Positions 43,736-52,111 of a DNA stretch of 64,000 nt are shown piece after piece; positions within the stretch are counted from its first letter, which is position 1, and each line of letters begins with the position of its first letter. The translations under genes were made by a program, and so were the position numbers. The stretch covers positions 99,998-163,997 of the forward strand of contig CAYNPO010000008.1 in NCBI GenBank assembly GCA_964399165.1. The letters are read 5' to 3'. Below the pieces are notes generated by a model. The model made no database searches and was not told the origin of the DNA. It saw only the letters and a list, made by a program, of their open reading frames with translations. This DNA is from UBA6144 sp964399165. GTDB taxonomy: Bacteria > Bdellovibrionota > Bacteriovoracia > Bacteriovoracales > Bacteriovoracaceae.

Positions 43736-44305
43736 ATGCTCAAGAAGTACCCGTTCACCGCCCTCTCCCTCCTCCTCGCCCTTCCCGCCTTCGCCGTCGT
43801 TCCCACCCTCGCCCTCACCTTCGACACCAACGTGCGGACCTACGGCATGAGCAGTTCCCAGGAAGCGAAGATCCAATCCGCCGAGCGCAAGATCCGTGAC
43901 GTCATCGCCTCGGAGGCCTTCCGCACCCGCGTGCTCAATCACACCTATAAGGGGAAAAAGACCTTCGTGGACAACATGGGCCTCACCAACGCCCAGATCT
44001 ACAACAAGATCCTGGCGGGGGCCGAGCGCCTCTCGCCGTCCAAGGACAACCAGATGGACCTGAAGATCAAGGTCTACTACCAGAACTCCAACGTGGTGGG
44101 TTACACCACGCCCAAGAGCGACACCATCAACATGAACACCAAGTTCCTCAACAAGTACTCCGCCACCAACGTGACCCGCAACATGATCCACGAATGGCTG
44201 CACAAGGTAGGCTTCGACCACGCCAAGACCTACTCCACCGCCAGGGACTACTCCGTCCCCTACGCCATCGGCTCCATCATGGAGAAGCTCGCCGCCCAGT
44301 ACTGA
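43736..44305 (+). CDS. exported metzincin-like peptidase
   Basis: The 189-residue preprotein has a signal peptide (LSLLLALPAFA) and a complete metzincin zinc signature MIHEWLHKVGFDH with H152, E153, H156 and H162 (HExxHxxGxxH). A Met-containing GSIMEK near the C-terminus could be the Met-turn. It has no cysteines. A paralogue at 49097-49816 shares the flanking LTNAQ, AGAERL/DGAETL, KDN, MDL and NTK motifs but has lost the zinc ligands. The upstream region carries an unusual A/T-rich stretch and repeat. Confidence 0.83.
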   Translation: MLKKYPFTALSLLLALPAFAVVPTLALTFDTNVRTYGMSSSQEAKIQSAERKIRDVIASEAFRTRVLNHTYKGKKTFVDNMGLTNAQIYNKILAGAERLSPSKDNQMDLKIKVYYQNSNVVGYTTPKSDTINMNTKFLNKYSATNVTRNMIHEWLHKVGFDHAKTYSTARDYSVPYAIGSIMEKLAAQY

Positions 44306-44314
44306 GAGTTTTGC

Positions 44315-44334
44315 GGCCCCCATGGACGGGGGCC
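44315..44334 (+). terminator. hairpin after the metzincin gene
   Basis: GGCCCCC (44315-44321) pairs with GGGGGCC (44328-44334). There is little T after it, so it is a weak terminator candidate. Confidence 0.45.
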
Positions 44335-44386
44335 CACTCTGACTTCCGGCGTCCCGCCTTCCAGGATGGAAAACGGGACGCCCCCA

Positions 44387-45250
44387 TCACGCCTGGGGTT
44401 CGCCGGGGAATTGCCCCCTGAGGGCCCGCACCGCCGCCCGCTGCTCGGGGGTCACATGCCGGGGCGTGACCACTTTGAGTTTCACGATGAGGTTCCCGCG
44501 CTGCCCTTCTGGGCCCGCGCCTTTCCCCTTTACGCGGAGTTTGGTTCCCGTGCTGGAGCCGGGGGGAACATGGAGCATGACCTCACCATCCAAGGTGCGC
44601 ACGCGCACCTCACCCCCCGCGATCGCGTCGATGAAACCCACCGGGGCTTCCATCTCAATGTCCTTGCCCACGCGCGTGAAGCCCGTCAGTGGCTTGACCT
44701 CCACTTCCACGTAGACGTCGCCGGGGTTGGCCAGGCCCTTGAAGCGGAGTTTCTTCCCGTCCTCGATCCCCGCGGGGATCGTCACCCGCACGCTGCGACC
44801 GTCGGGAAGCCCCACGTGCTTCTCCGCGCCCAGGGCGGCTTCCTTGAACTCCACCTCCATGCGGTAGTGCACGTCCGTGGAGCGGGCCCGCTGGCCCCGG
44901 GCGGATGCGAAGAGGTCTTCGAAGAAGTCGCCGCCGAAGTCCTGCTCGCCGAAGGAGTAGGAGAATCCGTGTGACGAGCGGCCAGGGCCGCCTCCGCGCC
45001 CGGAGCGCATGTGCTCCTCATACTGACGGCGCAGTTGCTCGTCGGTTTCACCCTGGTCATACTTGGCGCGCGCCTCGGCGGTGCCCACCTGGTCGAAGGC
45101 GTGGGAAATTTCCTGGAAACGCCGCTCGGCTTCCTTGTCCCCCTTGTTGGCGTCGGGATGGAAGCGCTTGGCGAGCTTGCGGTAGCTCTTCTTGATCTCC
45201 TCCGGGGAAGCGGTGGGTGAAACCCCGAGGACTTCGTACGGGTTTTTCAT
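44387..45250 (-). CDS. DnaJ/CbpA-type co-chaperone
   Basis: The 287-residue protein has an N-terminal J domain (NPYEVLGVSPTASPEEIKKSY with the HPD motif in FHPDANKGD), a Gly/Phe-rich linker, and a C-terminal substrate-binding region (VTIPAGIEDGKKLRFKG). There is no zinc-finger domain, so it is CbpA-like (type II) and not DnaJ. It stimulates a DnaK-type chaperone. A GGAGG site precedes the ATG at 45250. Confidence 0.92.
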   Translation of the reverse strand: MKNPYEVLGVSPTASPEEIKKSYRKLAKRFHPDANKGDKEAERRFQEISHAFDQVGTAEARAKYDQGETDEQLRRQYEEHMRSGRGGGPGRSSHGFSYSFGEQDFGGDFFEDLFASARGQRARSTDVHYRMEVEFKEAALGAEKHVGLPDGRSVRVTIPAGIEDGKKLRFKGLANPGDVYVEVEVKPLTGFTRVGKDIEMEAPVGFIDAIAGGEVRVRTLDGEVMLHVPPGSSTGTKLRVKGKGAGPEGQRGNLIVKLKVVTPRHVTPEQRAAVRALRGQFPGEPQA

Positions 45251-45309
45251 GGGTCCTCCCACCGCTTAGGATGGGCACGCCCGAAAAGATGTCCAGGGCC
45301 GGGCCCCGG

Positions 45310-45483
45310 TCACTCGGGTTTTTTGCCCAAATCCCGCCCCGATTGTTCCGCCGAAGCGGCGTCCACGCTTTCACCCGCCTTGCGTTTCCAGCCTTTGAAT
45401 TGCCAGAAGCGCCGGGGTTTTTCCGAGGGGCGTTGGGTGTCTTGGGAGCCTATGCCGGAGAAGGTGGTGTCGAAGGTGGCCAT
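45310..45483 (-). CDS. 57-residue small protein of unknown function
   Basis: The ATG at 45483 follows a perfect CAGGAGG site. The product (MATFDTTFSGIGSQDTQRPS...) is basic in the middle and acidic at the end. It lies 59 bases upstream of the co-chaperone gene on the same strand. No family recognised. Confidence 0.55.
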   Translation of the reverse strand: MATFDTTFSGIGSQDTQRPSEKPRRFWQFKGWKRKAGESVDAASAEQSGRDLGKKPE

Positions 45484-45675
45484 AAAAACCTCCTGGAAAA
45501 AAAACAGGCCACCGAAGTGGCCTGTCTTAGGGGAAGAGACAATGTTCATTTTCATGACCGCTGTTTCTTCCTTGGGACCAGTTTACGCCGGGGGGCCCGG
45601 GAAGGCTTGTCGGTTTGGTGGCGACGCGGTGGAGATTCCTCCACCTCCCTCACGGAATGGTCTTGTATGCCGAAA

Positions 45676-46071
45676 TCACATGCTGGCGACGAGGCCGCGG
45701 AAAAGGGCAATGTCCGCGGGAAAGACCTTGTCCAAGAAACCCATGTCCCCGGGGGTGAGCCACCTCAACTCCGTATGCTCGTCGTTGGCCAAGTGCGCTT
45801 CACCGGCCTCGATCTCCACCCACCACCACTGGATGACGGCGCTGCCGTCGTGGGTGTCGAACTCACCCACCACGCGCACCGGCCGTACCAAGAGGCCCAC
45901 TTCCTCGCGCACTTCCCGGCGCACGGCCTCCTGGGGGGTCTCGCCCGGCTCGATGCGCCCGCTCACGGGGCACCAGTAGCCCGGGGCGGAAGTTTTATGG
46001 GGGGCACGCTTCCCCAGCAAGAACTTGCCGTCCCGGTGGATGACCGCGGCAACGACGCGCTTTTTGCTCAC
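45676..46071 (-). CDS. Nudix hydrolase
   Basis: The 131-residue protein contains the full Nudix box: SGRIEPGETPQEAVRREVREEVGL, which binds a metal and cleaves nucleoside diphosphate linkages. The preceding VVAAVIHRDGKFLLGKRA fits the fold. Its ATG overlaps the stop of the aminotransferase gene by four bases, so the two are coupled. Confidence 0.93.
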   Translation of the reverse strand: MSKKRVVAAVIHRDGKFLLGKRAPHKTSAPGYWCPVSGRIEPGETPQEAVRREVREEVGLLVRPVRVVGEFDTHDGSAVIQWWWVEIEAGEAHLANDEHTELRWLTPGDMGFLDKVFPADIALFRGLVASM

Positions 46072-47240
46072 GACCGCAAGAACTCACCCACCCGCGCCAC
46101 TCCCTCCCCCACTTGGGGGTCCTGGATCCACAGGCCGGGGCTGAAGCGCACGGTGCGCACGCCATCCACCACGGGAAGGTTCACGTTCACGCCGGTGCGC
46201 TCGTAGACTTCCTGAATGGAGGGGCAGGCGTCGCCCTGGAAGCGGGCGGGCAAACGGTAAGTCGACAACGGCGCGCCCAATTCGGGATTCGGCGAATGCA
46301 GCGGTTCCAGCCCCAGGGCATCGGCATGGAGCCGGGCCAGATCCCGGAGCTCCCGCTGGCGGGCTCGCAGTTTTTCCGGGCCGTGGGTTTCCCAGAAGCC
46401 CACCAAATCTTCCAGCGCCAGGTAGAGGGCGAAGTTGAAGGAGTAGGCCTGGAGCATGCGGGAGGCGAAGGCGGAGCCCCCGCCGAACTCGCTGAAGGGC
46501 AAGAAGGTTTCGAAGGTGGTCCAGCCGGCCTGGACGTTGCGCACGCTCGGCTGGCGCCACTCGGGCACCCAACCAAAGCCCGTGCCTTTGGGCCCCATCA
46601 TCCACTTGTGGAGGTTGCCGCCGTAGAAGTCCACGTCGCCCAGCTTGGAGAAGTCCAAGTCGGTGGAACCCGGGCCGTGGGCGCCGTCCACCACCATCAC
46701 GATGCCGCGGCGGCGGGTTTCCTTGGCGATGCGCTCGATGGGCAGGATGAGTCCCGTGCCGGTGGTGACGTGGCTGATGAGGAGCAAGCGGGTCTTGTCG
46801 CTCAGGCCCTTCACCACCGCGTCCACCAACTCGTCCGCGCTGGTGGCGCGGGTGGGGATGGTGATGGTGCGCAGTTCACGCCCCTCGTTCTGGCAGCGGA
46901 GCTTGAGGATGTTGTTGATGGCGCCGTATTCCAGGTTGGTGGTCACGAACTCTCCCGCGCCCAGCTCCACTCCCAGGATAAAGTCGTTGCAGGCGGCGGT
47001 GACATTGGTGCGCAGGAACATGTCTTCGGGCCGGGCCTTGAAGAAACCAGCAAGTCGGGACTGGGCCCGCCACAGTTTGGGCCAGGCCTGGAACCAGTGG
47101 GCCGCGGGGTTTGACTCGAATTCCAGTTGAAGCGCGGTTATGCGCTCGAGAAGCGCCTTGGGCGTGGCGGAGACGGTGCCTGCGTTGAGGTTGATGCCGG
47201 TTTGCGGATGGAAGAGAGAGGTGTAATCCATGCCTCCCAT
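46068..47240 (-). CDS. class V aminotransferase, isopenicillin N epimerase-like
   Basis: The 390-residue PLP enzyme has the substrate-side motif NVTAACNDFILG, the PLP site VVDGAHGPG (D185, H188) and the lysine segment YGGNLHKWMMGPKGTG (K212). Similar to isopenicillin N epimerase and cysteine desulfurase-like members, but the reaction is unknown. An alternative ATG at 47231 lacks three residues. It is coupled to a Nudix hydrolase by overlap. Confidence 0.9.
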   Translation of the reverse strand: MGGMDYTSLFHPQTGINLNAGTVSATPKALLERITALQLEFESNPAAHWFQAWPKLWRAQSRLAGFFKARPEDMFLRTNVTAACNDFILGVELGAGEFVTTNLEYGAINNILKLRCQNEGRELRTITIPTRATSADELVDAVVKGLSDKTRLLLISHVTTGTGLILPIERIAKETRRRGIVMVVDGAHGPGSTDLDFSKLGDVDFYGGNLHKWMMGPKGTGFGWVPEWRQPSVRNVQAGWTTFETFLPFSEFGGGSAFASRMLQAYSFNFALYLALEDLVGFWETHGPEKLRARQRELRDLARLHADALGLEPLHSPNPELGAPLSTYRLPARFQGDACPSIQEVYERTGVNVNLPVVDGVRTVRFSPGLWIQDPQVGEGVARVGEFLRS

Positions 47241-47283
47241 CCTAGCCTGACCCTTTCCATATGGCTCGCGTCAATGCAGGTTT

Positions 47284-47697
47284 TTAGAGCAAGAGCGCTT
47301 CCCGCTCCTCACCTTTCTCCCACATCTTGATGTGCTTGGCCGCCACGTCGATCATCACGATCCCGGGGGTGTCCAGGCCATTCTCGAACCAGACCTCCAG
47401 GTCCTTGCTCCAGTGCTCCTCCATCATGCGGCGGCTGTGGACGAGCTTGGCTTGACCGGCCACGGAGATGAACGTCTGCTTTTTTGCGAAGGCAAGGTTG
47501 ATGTTGGGGTTTTGGACCAAGTCCTTGGCGAGCTGGGTATCCTCGGTGGTGAAGAAATAGGAGTGGCCTGATTCGTCCACCTCGCCGTTGCTGCTCATGG
47601 GACGGCTGGCGGGGAGCCCATCCTCGTTGATGGTGGTCATCATGCACAGGTCGATCTTGCGCATCTTCTCGTTGATGTCCTGAAGGTTGGTTTGCAT
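47284..47697 (-). CDS. pyridoxamine 5'-phosphate oxidase-like protein (general stress protein 26 type)
   Basis: The 137-residue protein has the split-barrel fold signature: LCMMTTINEDGLPASRPMSS, YFFTTEDTQLAKDL and GQAKLVHSRRMMEEHW. It probably binds FMN or a related cofactor. The start at 47697 has an AAAGGAGG site; a longer in-frame start lacks one. No partner gene is adjacent. Confidence 0.88.
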   Translation of the reverse strand: MQTNLQDINEKMRKIDLCMMTTINEDGLPASRPMSSNGEVDESGHSYFFTTEDTQLAKDLVQNPNINLAFAKKQTFISVAGQAKLVHSRRMMEEHWSKDLEVWFENGLDTPGIVMIDVAAKHIKMWEKGEEREALLL

Positions 47698-47869
47698 GGG
47701 CACCTCCTTTCCTGACAGGATAAGGAGCGGAAACGGGGTTGGCCTCCGACAAAGGCCGTGCATTTTGGCCGTCCGGCCCGCTCCGGCAAACAATCTCCAC
47801 CTTTCCTACAAACACTCAGCAAGCCATTCGGCTCGCTCCAGTGTGTGATGGTGAAAAGGGGGATCTCAT

Positions 47870-48037
47870 ATGCGTAAAAGCAAATTACTGAAAGGGCTCA
47901 TCAAATACCGCCTGGCGCTCATGGCGCTGCCTTTGGCGAAGCTCGTGTTGTTGATGGTGGCCAAACGCGTGGTGGCCAAGTCCAACGCCAAACCGGCTTT
48001 GGGTGACGCCCAGGCGGCTGCGGCGCCGCTGGCTTGA
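47870..48037 (+). CDS. 55-residue basic membrane-associated small protein
   Basis: An ATG at 47870 after an AAAAGGGG site opens MRKSKLLKGLIKYRLALMAL, a basic N-terminus followed by an 18-residue hydrophobic helix (LALMALPLAKLVLLMV) and a basic tail. It was too short for the usual ORF lists. It resembles small inner-membrane proteins; function unknown. Confidence 0.5.
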   Translation: MRKSKLLKGLIKYRLALMALPLAKLVLLMVAKRVVAKSNAKPALGDAQAAAAPLA

Positions 48038-48046
48038 TCGATTGCC

Positions 48047-48643
48047 TCACTCGATGAGAATGAGCGCATCCTTTACCCAGGCCAGCACTTCCAACATCCG
48101 CTCCCTGGGCATGGCCACGCACCCGGCGGTGCCTTCAGCTGGCCCCCGCCAGATGTGGAGGAAGATCGCGCTCCCGCGACCTGGCACCACCGGATCCTCA
48201 TTGTAGCGGATGACTATGCCATGCTCATAAAGCCCGTCCGGCCGGCGCATGCGCTCGAAGCTGCGTGCGGTAGTGGGGCCTTCGATCCAATGGTTATAGT
48301 CGGGATGTTCCGGGTCATCCACGTACTTGGAGTTCACGGTGGCTTGTCGATAGGGCAGCCGAGTGTCCGCGGTTGGGGCATAACCAAACGCAGTGCCAAG
48401 ACGCCAAAGACCGGCAGGTGTTTTGCCATCGCCTTCGCGCTTGGTATTCAGCGGTGCCACTCCGTTTTTACCCACCACCACGGGAAAGGACACCCGCTCT
48501 TTCCACCTCCCGTTGGACCGTTCAAGCAAGCTCAAACGACCGTCGCGCACGTGGAGAAGTTGCTGTGCGGACTCGGGAAGGCCGGTGAAGCGTTCCGCGC
48601 CCCATGCCAGGGGAATCAACAACGCCAACACCCACTCAACCAT
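48047..48643 (-). CDS. L,D-transpeptidase (YkuD family)
   Basis: The 198-residue product has a signal peptide (MVEWVLALLIPLAWGA) and the catalytic motif IFLHIWRGPAEGTAGCVAMP with H163 and C175. It cross-links peptidoglycan or attaches proteins to it in the periplasm. The upstream FKBP gene ends inside its start (eight-base overlap), so the two are translated together. Confidence 0.93.
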   Translation of the reverse strand: MVEWVLALLIPLAWGAERFTGLPESAQQLLHVRDGRLSLLERSNGRWKERVSFPVVVGKNGVAPLNTKREGDGKTPAGLWRLGTAFGYAPTADTRLPYRQATVNSKYVDDPEHPDYNHWIEGPTTARSFERMRRPDGLYEHGIVIRYNEDPVVPGRGSAIFLHIWRGPAEGTAGCVAMPRERMLEVLAWVKDALILIE

Positions 48644-48974
48644 CGCGCACCAGCACGTCCAAGAGCTCCACCTCGAACATGAGGTTCGAGTGCGGTTTGA
48701 TCAACGCCCCCACCTGCCGGTCCCCATAAGCCAGCCGCGCCGGAACCAACAGCTCGCGCTCCCCACCCACCTTCATGCCCACCAGGCCCAGGTCCCAGCC
48801 TTTGATCACCCGGCCAGTGCCAAAGACGAAGCGGAAGGGCTGGCCACGGTCCCGTGAGGAGTCGAACTTGGTGCCGTCCTCCAAGAAGCCATCGTAGTGC
48901 ACGATGAGCAGGGCCCCTTTGACGGTCTCTTTACCGTCGCCGAGGCGAATGTCGGTGATTTGTAGTTCTTCCAT
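48636..48974 (-). CDS. FKBP-type peptidyl-prolyl isomerase
   Basis: The 112-residue FKBP domain has VHYDGFLEDGTKFDSSRDRGQPFRFVFGTGRVIKGWDLGLVGMKVGG and the final LIKPHSNLMFEVELLDV, covering the active site. No signal peptide is seen, so it is probably cytoplasmic although its downstream partner is periplasmic. An ATGGAAGAA start gives a compact domain. Confidence 0.92.
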   Translation of the reverse strand: MEELQITDIRLGDGKETVKGALLIVHYDGFLEDGTKFDSSRDRGQPFRFVFGTGRVIKGWDLGLVGMKVGGERELLVPARLAYGDRQVGALIKPHSNLMFEVELLDVLVRDG

Positions 48975-49096
48975 GGAGACAGGCTAGCCCATGGGATCAG
49001 CAAAGCGAATCTCTCCGGCAAAATCCCTCTAGACGACCCATTGTGCCACGCATCATCATCACTTATTCCCAAATCTGTCTGCCAAGGAGGGCACGC

Positions 49097-49816
49097 ATGC
49101 GAGAGGTGAAGAAGTTGGCGATGGCGCTGATGTTGGTTTCATTGGGCGCTTGTAGCGGGAGCAGTGGTTCGGGTAGCGACGAGAAGACCAGCAAGGTAGA
49201 AGCCACCGTCCCGGCCGCCAATCCGTCCGACCCCACCGCGCCGGCGGACCCCACGGCACCCACCGACTCCACTACTCCCTCACCAACGGATCCCACCGCT
49301 CCCACGGAACCGGGCAATCCCACCGGCAATCTGCCTCCGGAGGCGGCCACGTTCAAGAGCGACGTGGCCACCAACGGCTTCAATTCCGCCCAAGCCGTGA
49401 AGTTCGCCGCGGCCATGGACCACATCAAGCGGGTGGTTGCCACCGACGAGTTCCGCCAGAAAGTCCTGAGCTATCCAGGATTCGTGAACGCCAAAAACCT
49501 CACCAACGCCCAAGTCTACCAGGCGATCCTCGACGGGGCGGAGACCCTGCGTCCCACCAAGGACAACGCCATGGACCTGCGGGTGCACCTGTACACCTCC
49601 TGGAGAAACGTCTCGAGCTTCACTTACACCAACTCCCTGCGGGTGTGGTTCAACACCAAATACTACAACCGCTACGACGCCATGGAGCTCGCCGGCAGGC
49701 TCATGCAAGAATGGATGCGCAAGATCGGCTTCAGCGAGAAGGGCGCCAACCCCATCCAACGACCCCACACCGTCCCGCGGGCCATCGGGAAAATCGTCGC
49801 TGAAACGGGCGCGTGA
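49097..49816 (+). CDS. lipoprotein pseudo-metzincin paralogue of the 43.7 kb peptidase
   Basis: The ATG at 49097 follows an AGGAGG site and opens a lipobox (LVSLGACSG). A Pro/Thr-rich linker precedes a domain homologous to the metzincin-like protein: LTNAQVYQAILDGAETL, TKDNAMDLRV and NTKYYNRY match, but the zinc helix reads LMQEWMRKIGFSEK, so H152, H156 and H162 are replaced by Q, R and E. It cannot bind zinc in the same way and probably acts as a binding or inhibitory partner. A terminator follows. Confidence 0.85.
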   Translation: MREVKKLAMALMLVSLGACSGSSGSGSDEKTSKVEATVPAANPSDPTAPADPTAPTDSTTPSPTDPTAPTEPGNPTGNLPPEAATFKSDVATNGFNSAQAVKFAAAMDHIKRVVATDEFRQKVLSYPGFVNAKNLTNAQVYQAILDGAETLRPTKDNAMDLRVHLYTSWRNVSSFTYTNSLRVWFNTKYYNRYDAMELAGRLMQEWMRKIGFSEKGANPIQRPHTVPRAIGKIVAETGA

Positions 49817-49838
49817 CCCGTCCAGGATGCCCGTATGG

Positions 49839-49870
49839 AAAGCCCCCGTATGGGGGCTTTTCTTTTTTCC
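49839..49870 (+). terminator. intrinsic terminator after the pseudo-metzincin lipoprotein
   Basis: Arms AAAGCCCCC (49839-49847) and GGGGGCTTT (49852-49860) with a GTAT loop and TCTTTTTTCC tail. Confidence 0.9.
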
Positions 49871-49897
49871 GAGCGCCTGGCCCTGGAGTTGTTGAGC

Positions 49898-49919
49898 GTC
49901 CATGGGACGTCCCATGGAC
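49898..49919. promoter_or_regulatory. perfect 22-base palindrome
   Basis: GTCCATGGGAC joined directly to GTCCCATGGAC (11-base arms, no loop), 107 bases upstream of the next gene. A two-fold symmetric site of this size fits a dimeric regulator operator. No regulator is adjacent. Confidence 0.5.
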
Positions 49920-50025
49920 CGAGACGGGACTTCCAGCGAAGTGCACAGAAGCTCCTCATCCCCCCCAAGCCCACTCAGATGGACGTCACTAAAGTGGTGG
50001 CATCAACCCCCACAAGGAGTGGACC

Positions 50026-50397
50026 ATGAAGAAAGTGATCGCCCTCACCCTGGCCCTGGCCACGCTGGCCTCGCCTCCGTCCTTCGCGGGCGCGCCGGAC
50101 ACCGACATGGGCACTGGGACCGGAACGGAGACGGAAACCGAAACCACTGAAACCGACATGGAAACCGAAGAAACTCCCGAGGACATGCCGGGGGAAGAAG
50201 GGGACGTGTCCGAGCTGGACGAGCGGGACGGCATTTTCTGCTCCGTCGCCATGGTCCGCCACCGCCGAGTCGTGCGCCGCTATTACGGACGCCGCAACCT
50301 CTACACCTGGCGCTGCCAGGCCCCCATGCGCCGCTGCTGGAACGATCTGCCGCCGTATTGGCGCTGGCGCGGGTATCGGTGCGTGGAGTTGCGCTGA
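50026..50397 (+). CDS. exported protein with acidic Thr/Glu repeat and basic C-terminus
   Basis: The 123-residue product has a signal peptide (ATLASPPSFA) and then a repetitive TETETET-type acidic stretch, followed by a strongly basic, Arg/Trp/Tyr-rich C-terminus with several cysteines (HRRVVRRYYGRR, WRCQAPMRRCWN). The charge contrast suggests binding to anionic envelope or DNA. No family recognised. Confidence 0.65.
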   Translation: MKKVIALTLALATLASPPSFAGAPDTDMGTGTGTETETETTETDMETEETPEDMPGEEGDVSELDERDGIFCSVAMVRHRRVVRRYYGRRNLYTWRCQAPMRRCWNDLPPYWRWRGYRCVELR

Positions 50398-50419
50398 GAT
50401 CAAGGTCTGAAACCTCCCG

Positions 50420-50457
50420 GCCTATGCGCTCTAAACGCATAGGCTGGGCCCCTTTTT
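50420..50457 (+). terminator. intrinsic terminator upstream of the pxp operon
   Basis: GCCTATGCG (50420-50428) pairs with CGCATAGGC (50436-50444) around a seven-base loop, followed by CCCCTTTTT. Confidence 0.85.
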
Positions 50458-50534
50458 GTAGTCCAACGCGCTTAGCTCCTCTGATTTGAAGAATCCATTG
50501 CCCTCCCCGACGCCTCCCGCGCTAGAATCGAGAC

Positions 50535-51179
50535 ATGTGCCCCTTTCAAGTCATCCCGCTGGGGGATTCCGCGCTGGTACTCCAGTTCGCGGATGCCATC
50601 AGCGAAGCGACCCACGCGGAGGTCCACCGCTGGCACAGGGCCGTGCAAAAGGCGGCCCTTCCGGGCGTGGTGGAATGCGTGCCCACGTTCACGGCCCTGA
50701 CGGTGTACTTCAACCCGTGGGTGGCGCCAGCGGAACGACTGGGGCATGCCATTCGGGAATTAGCGGTACCCGCCGGCGAAGAAAGCAGCTCCCCCACTGT
50801 CGAGATCCCGGTCCGCTACGGAGGCAAGCACGGCCCCGACCTGGACATCGTGGCCGAGCACTGCGGACTCTCCCCCGAAGAAGTCATCGCACTCCATTCG
50901 GCCCCCCTCTACCTCGTCCACATGATCGGCTTCGCCCCCGGCTTTCCCTACCTGGGCGGCATGGACCCGCGACTCACCACGCCCCGCAAGGCCTCACCCC
51001 GGACTAAAGTTCCCGCGGGCTCTGTAGGCATCGCCCATAACCAAACCGGTGTTTATCCTTTCGAAACCCCCGGCGGTTGGCAGATCGTCGGTCACACCAC
51101 GCTCAAGCTCTTTGATCCCCGCCGATCCCAACCCTCGCTCCTCAAGGCCGGCGATCGCGTCCGGTTCGTGCCCGCATGA
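50535..51179 (+). CDS. pxpB: 5-oxoprolinase subunit PxpB (KipI family)
   Basis: The 214-residue protein shows KipI/PxpB features: LGDSALVLQFADAIS at the start, VEIPVRYGGKHGPDLDIVAEHCGLS, and the LVHMIGFAPGFPYLGGMDPRL with TPRKASPRTKVPAGSVGIA segment. PxpB forms one half of the ATP-dependent 5-oxoprolinase that recycles pyroglutamate. It overlaps PxpC by four bases. Confidence 0.95.
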   Translation: MCPFQVIPLGDSALVLQFADAISEATHAEVHRWHRAVQKAALPGVVECVPTFTALTVYFNPWVAPAERLGHAIRELAVPAGEESSSPTVEIPVRYGGKHGPDLDIVAEHCGLSPEEVIALHSAPLYLVHMIGFAPGFPYLGGMDPRLTTPRKASPRTKVPAGSVGIAHNQTGVYPFETPGGWQIVGHTTLKLFDPRRSQPSLLKAGDRVRFVPA

Positions 51180-52111
51180 GTCTCGAGATCCTCCATCCCG
51201 GCCTCTTCACTTCCGTGCAGGACTTGGGACGTTGGGGTTACCAAGACCAAGGCGTGTCGGTGGGCGGGGCCATGGACCGTCCCGCCGCGGCCCTGGCCAA
51301 CGTATTGGTGGGCAACTCGGAAGAAATGGCCGTGCTCGAATTCACGGTGCGGGGACCAAAGGTGCGCTTCAGGTCCGCCCATCTCATCGCCCTCACCGGC
51401 GCCGACTTGGGTGCCACCCTGGAGGGTGTCCCACTCATGCCCGGACGTCCCGCTCTCGCGAGGGCGAAGGCGGTGCTCGACTTCGCAGGCCCCGCCCGGG
51501 GCCGGCATGGCTACCTCGCCGTCGCGGGAGGCTTCGTGGTGTCCCCGCTCTTGGGAAGCTGCTCCACGCATCTGCGCGCGGGCTTCGGTGGTTTCCAAGG
51601 GCGGGCACTGCAAGAGGGTGATGTGCTGAAGGTGCCCAAGCTCTCAGTACGGGAGCCGGGCCGATGGTGGGTCGAGCCAGCGGCGCCCTCGGCCACCCTG
51701 CGCGTGGTCCGCGGGCCGGAAGCCGCCTGGTTTTCCGAGGTGAGCGCCTTCTTGAAAACCGCATTTACCCTCACTCCCCAGTCGGATCGCATGGGTTTCC
51801 GCTTGCAGTCCCGCGCCCCGATGTACCACTCCCGCCAGATGGTTTCTTCCGCGGTTTGTTACGGAACCGTGCAGCTTCCGCCGGACGGACATCCCATCGT
51901 CCTCATGGCAGATGGACAAACCACAGGTGGATACCCCCGCATTGCCCAGGTCATCACTGCCGACCTACCTGCTTTGGCCCAGGCCTTGCCGGGTGCCCAG
52001 CTGAGTTTCCGAGAAGTCTCCGCAAACGAGGCGCGGGACATCCTGTTTGCGGAGCGTGCTAGACTGGAGACGTTGAAAGAGGCCATCAGGATGAAGTGGG
52101 CGCAGGGATGA
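51176..52111 (+). CDS. pxpC: 5-oxoprolinase subunit PxpC (KipA/biotin-dependent carboxylase-like)
   Basis: The 311-residue protein contains the PxpC opening LEILHPGLFTSVQDLGRWGYQDQGVSVGGAMD and the RHGYLAVAGGF and QMVSSAVCYGTVQLPPDGHPIVLMADGQTTGGYPRI segments. It pairs with PxpB. Its stop overlaps the PxpA ATG (ATGA), showing a tight operon. Confidence 0.95.
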   Translation: MSLEILHPGLFTSVQDLGRWGYQDQGVSVGGAMDRPAAALANVLVGNSEEMAVLEFTVRGPKVRFRSAHLIALTGADLGATLEGVPLMPGRPALARAKAVLDFAGPARGRHGYLAVAGGFVVSPLLGSCSTHLRAGFGGFQGRALQEGDVLKVPKLSVREPGRWWVEPAAPSATLRVVRGPEAAWFSEVSAFLKTAFTLTPQSDRMGFRLQSRAPMYHSRQMVSSAVCYGTVQLPPDGHPIVLMADGQTTGGYPRIAQVITADLPALAQALPGAQLSFREVSANEARDILFAERARLETLKEAIRMKWAQG

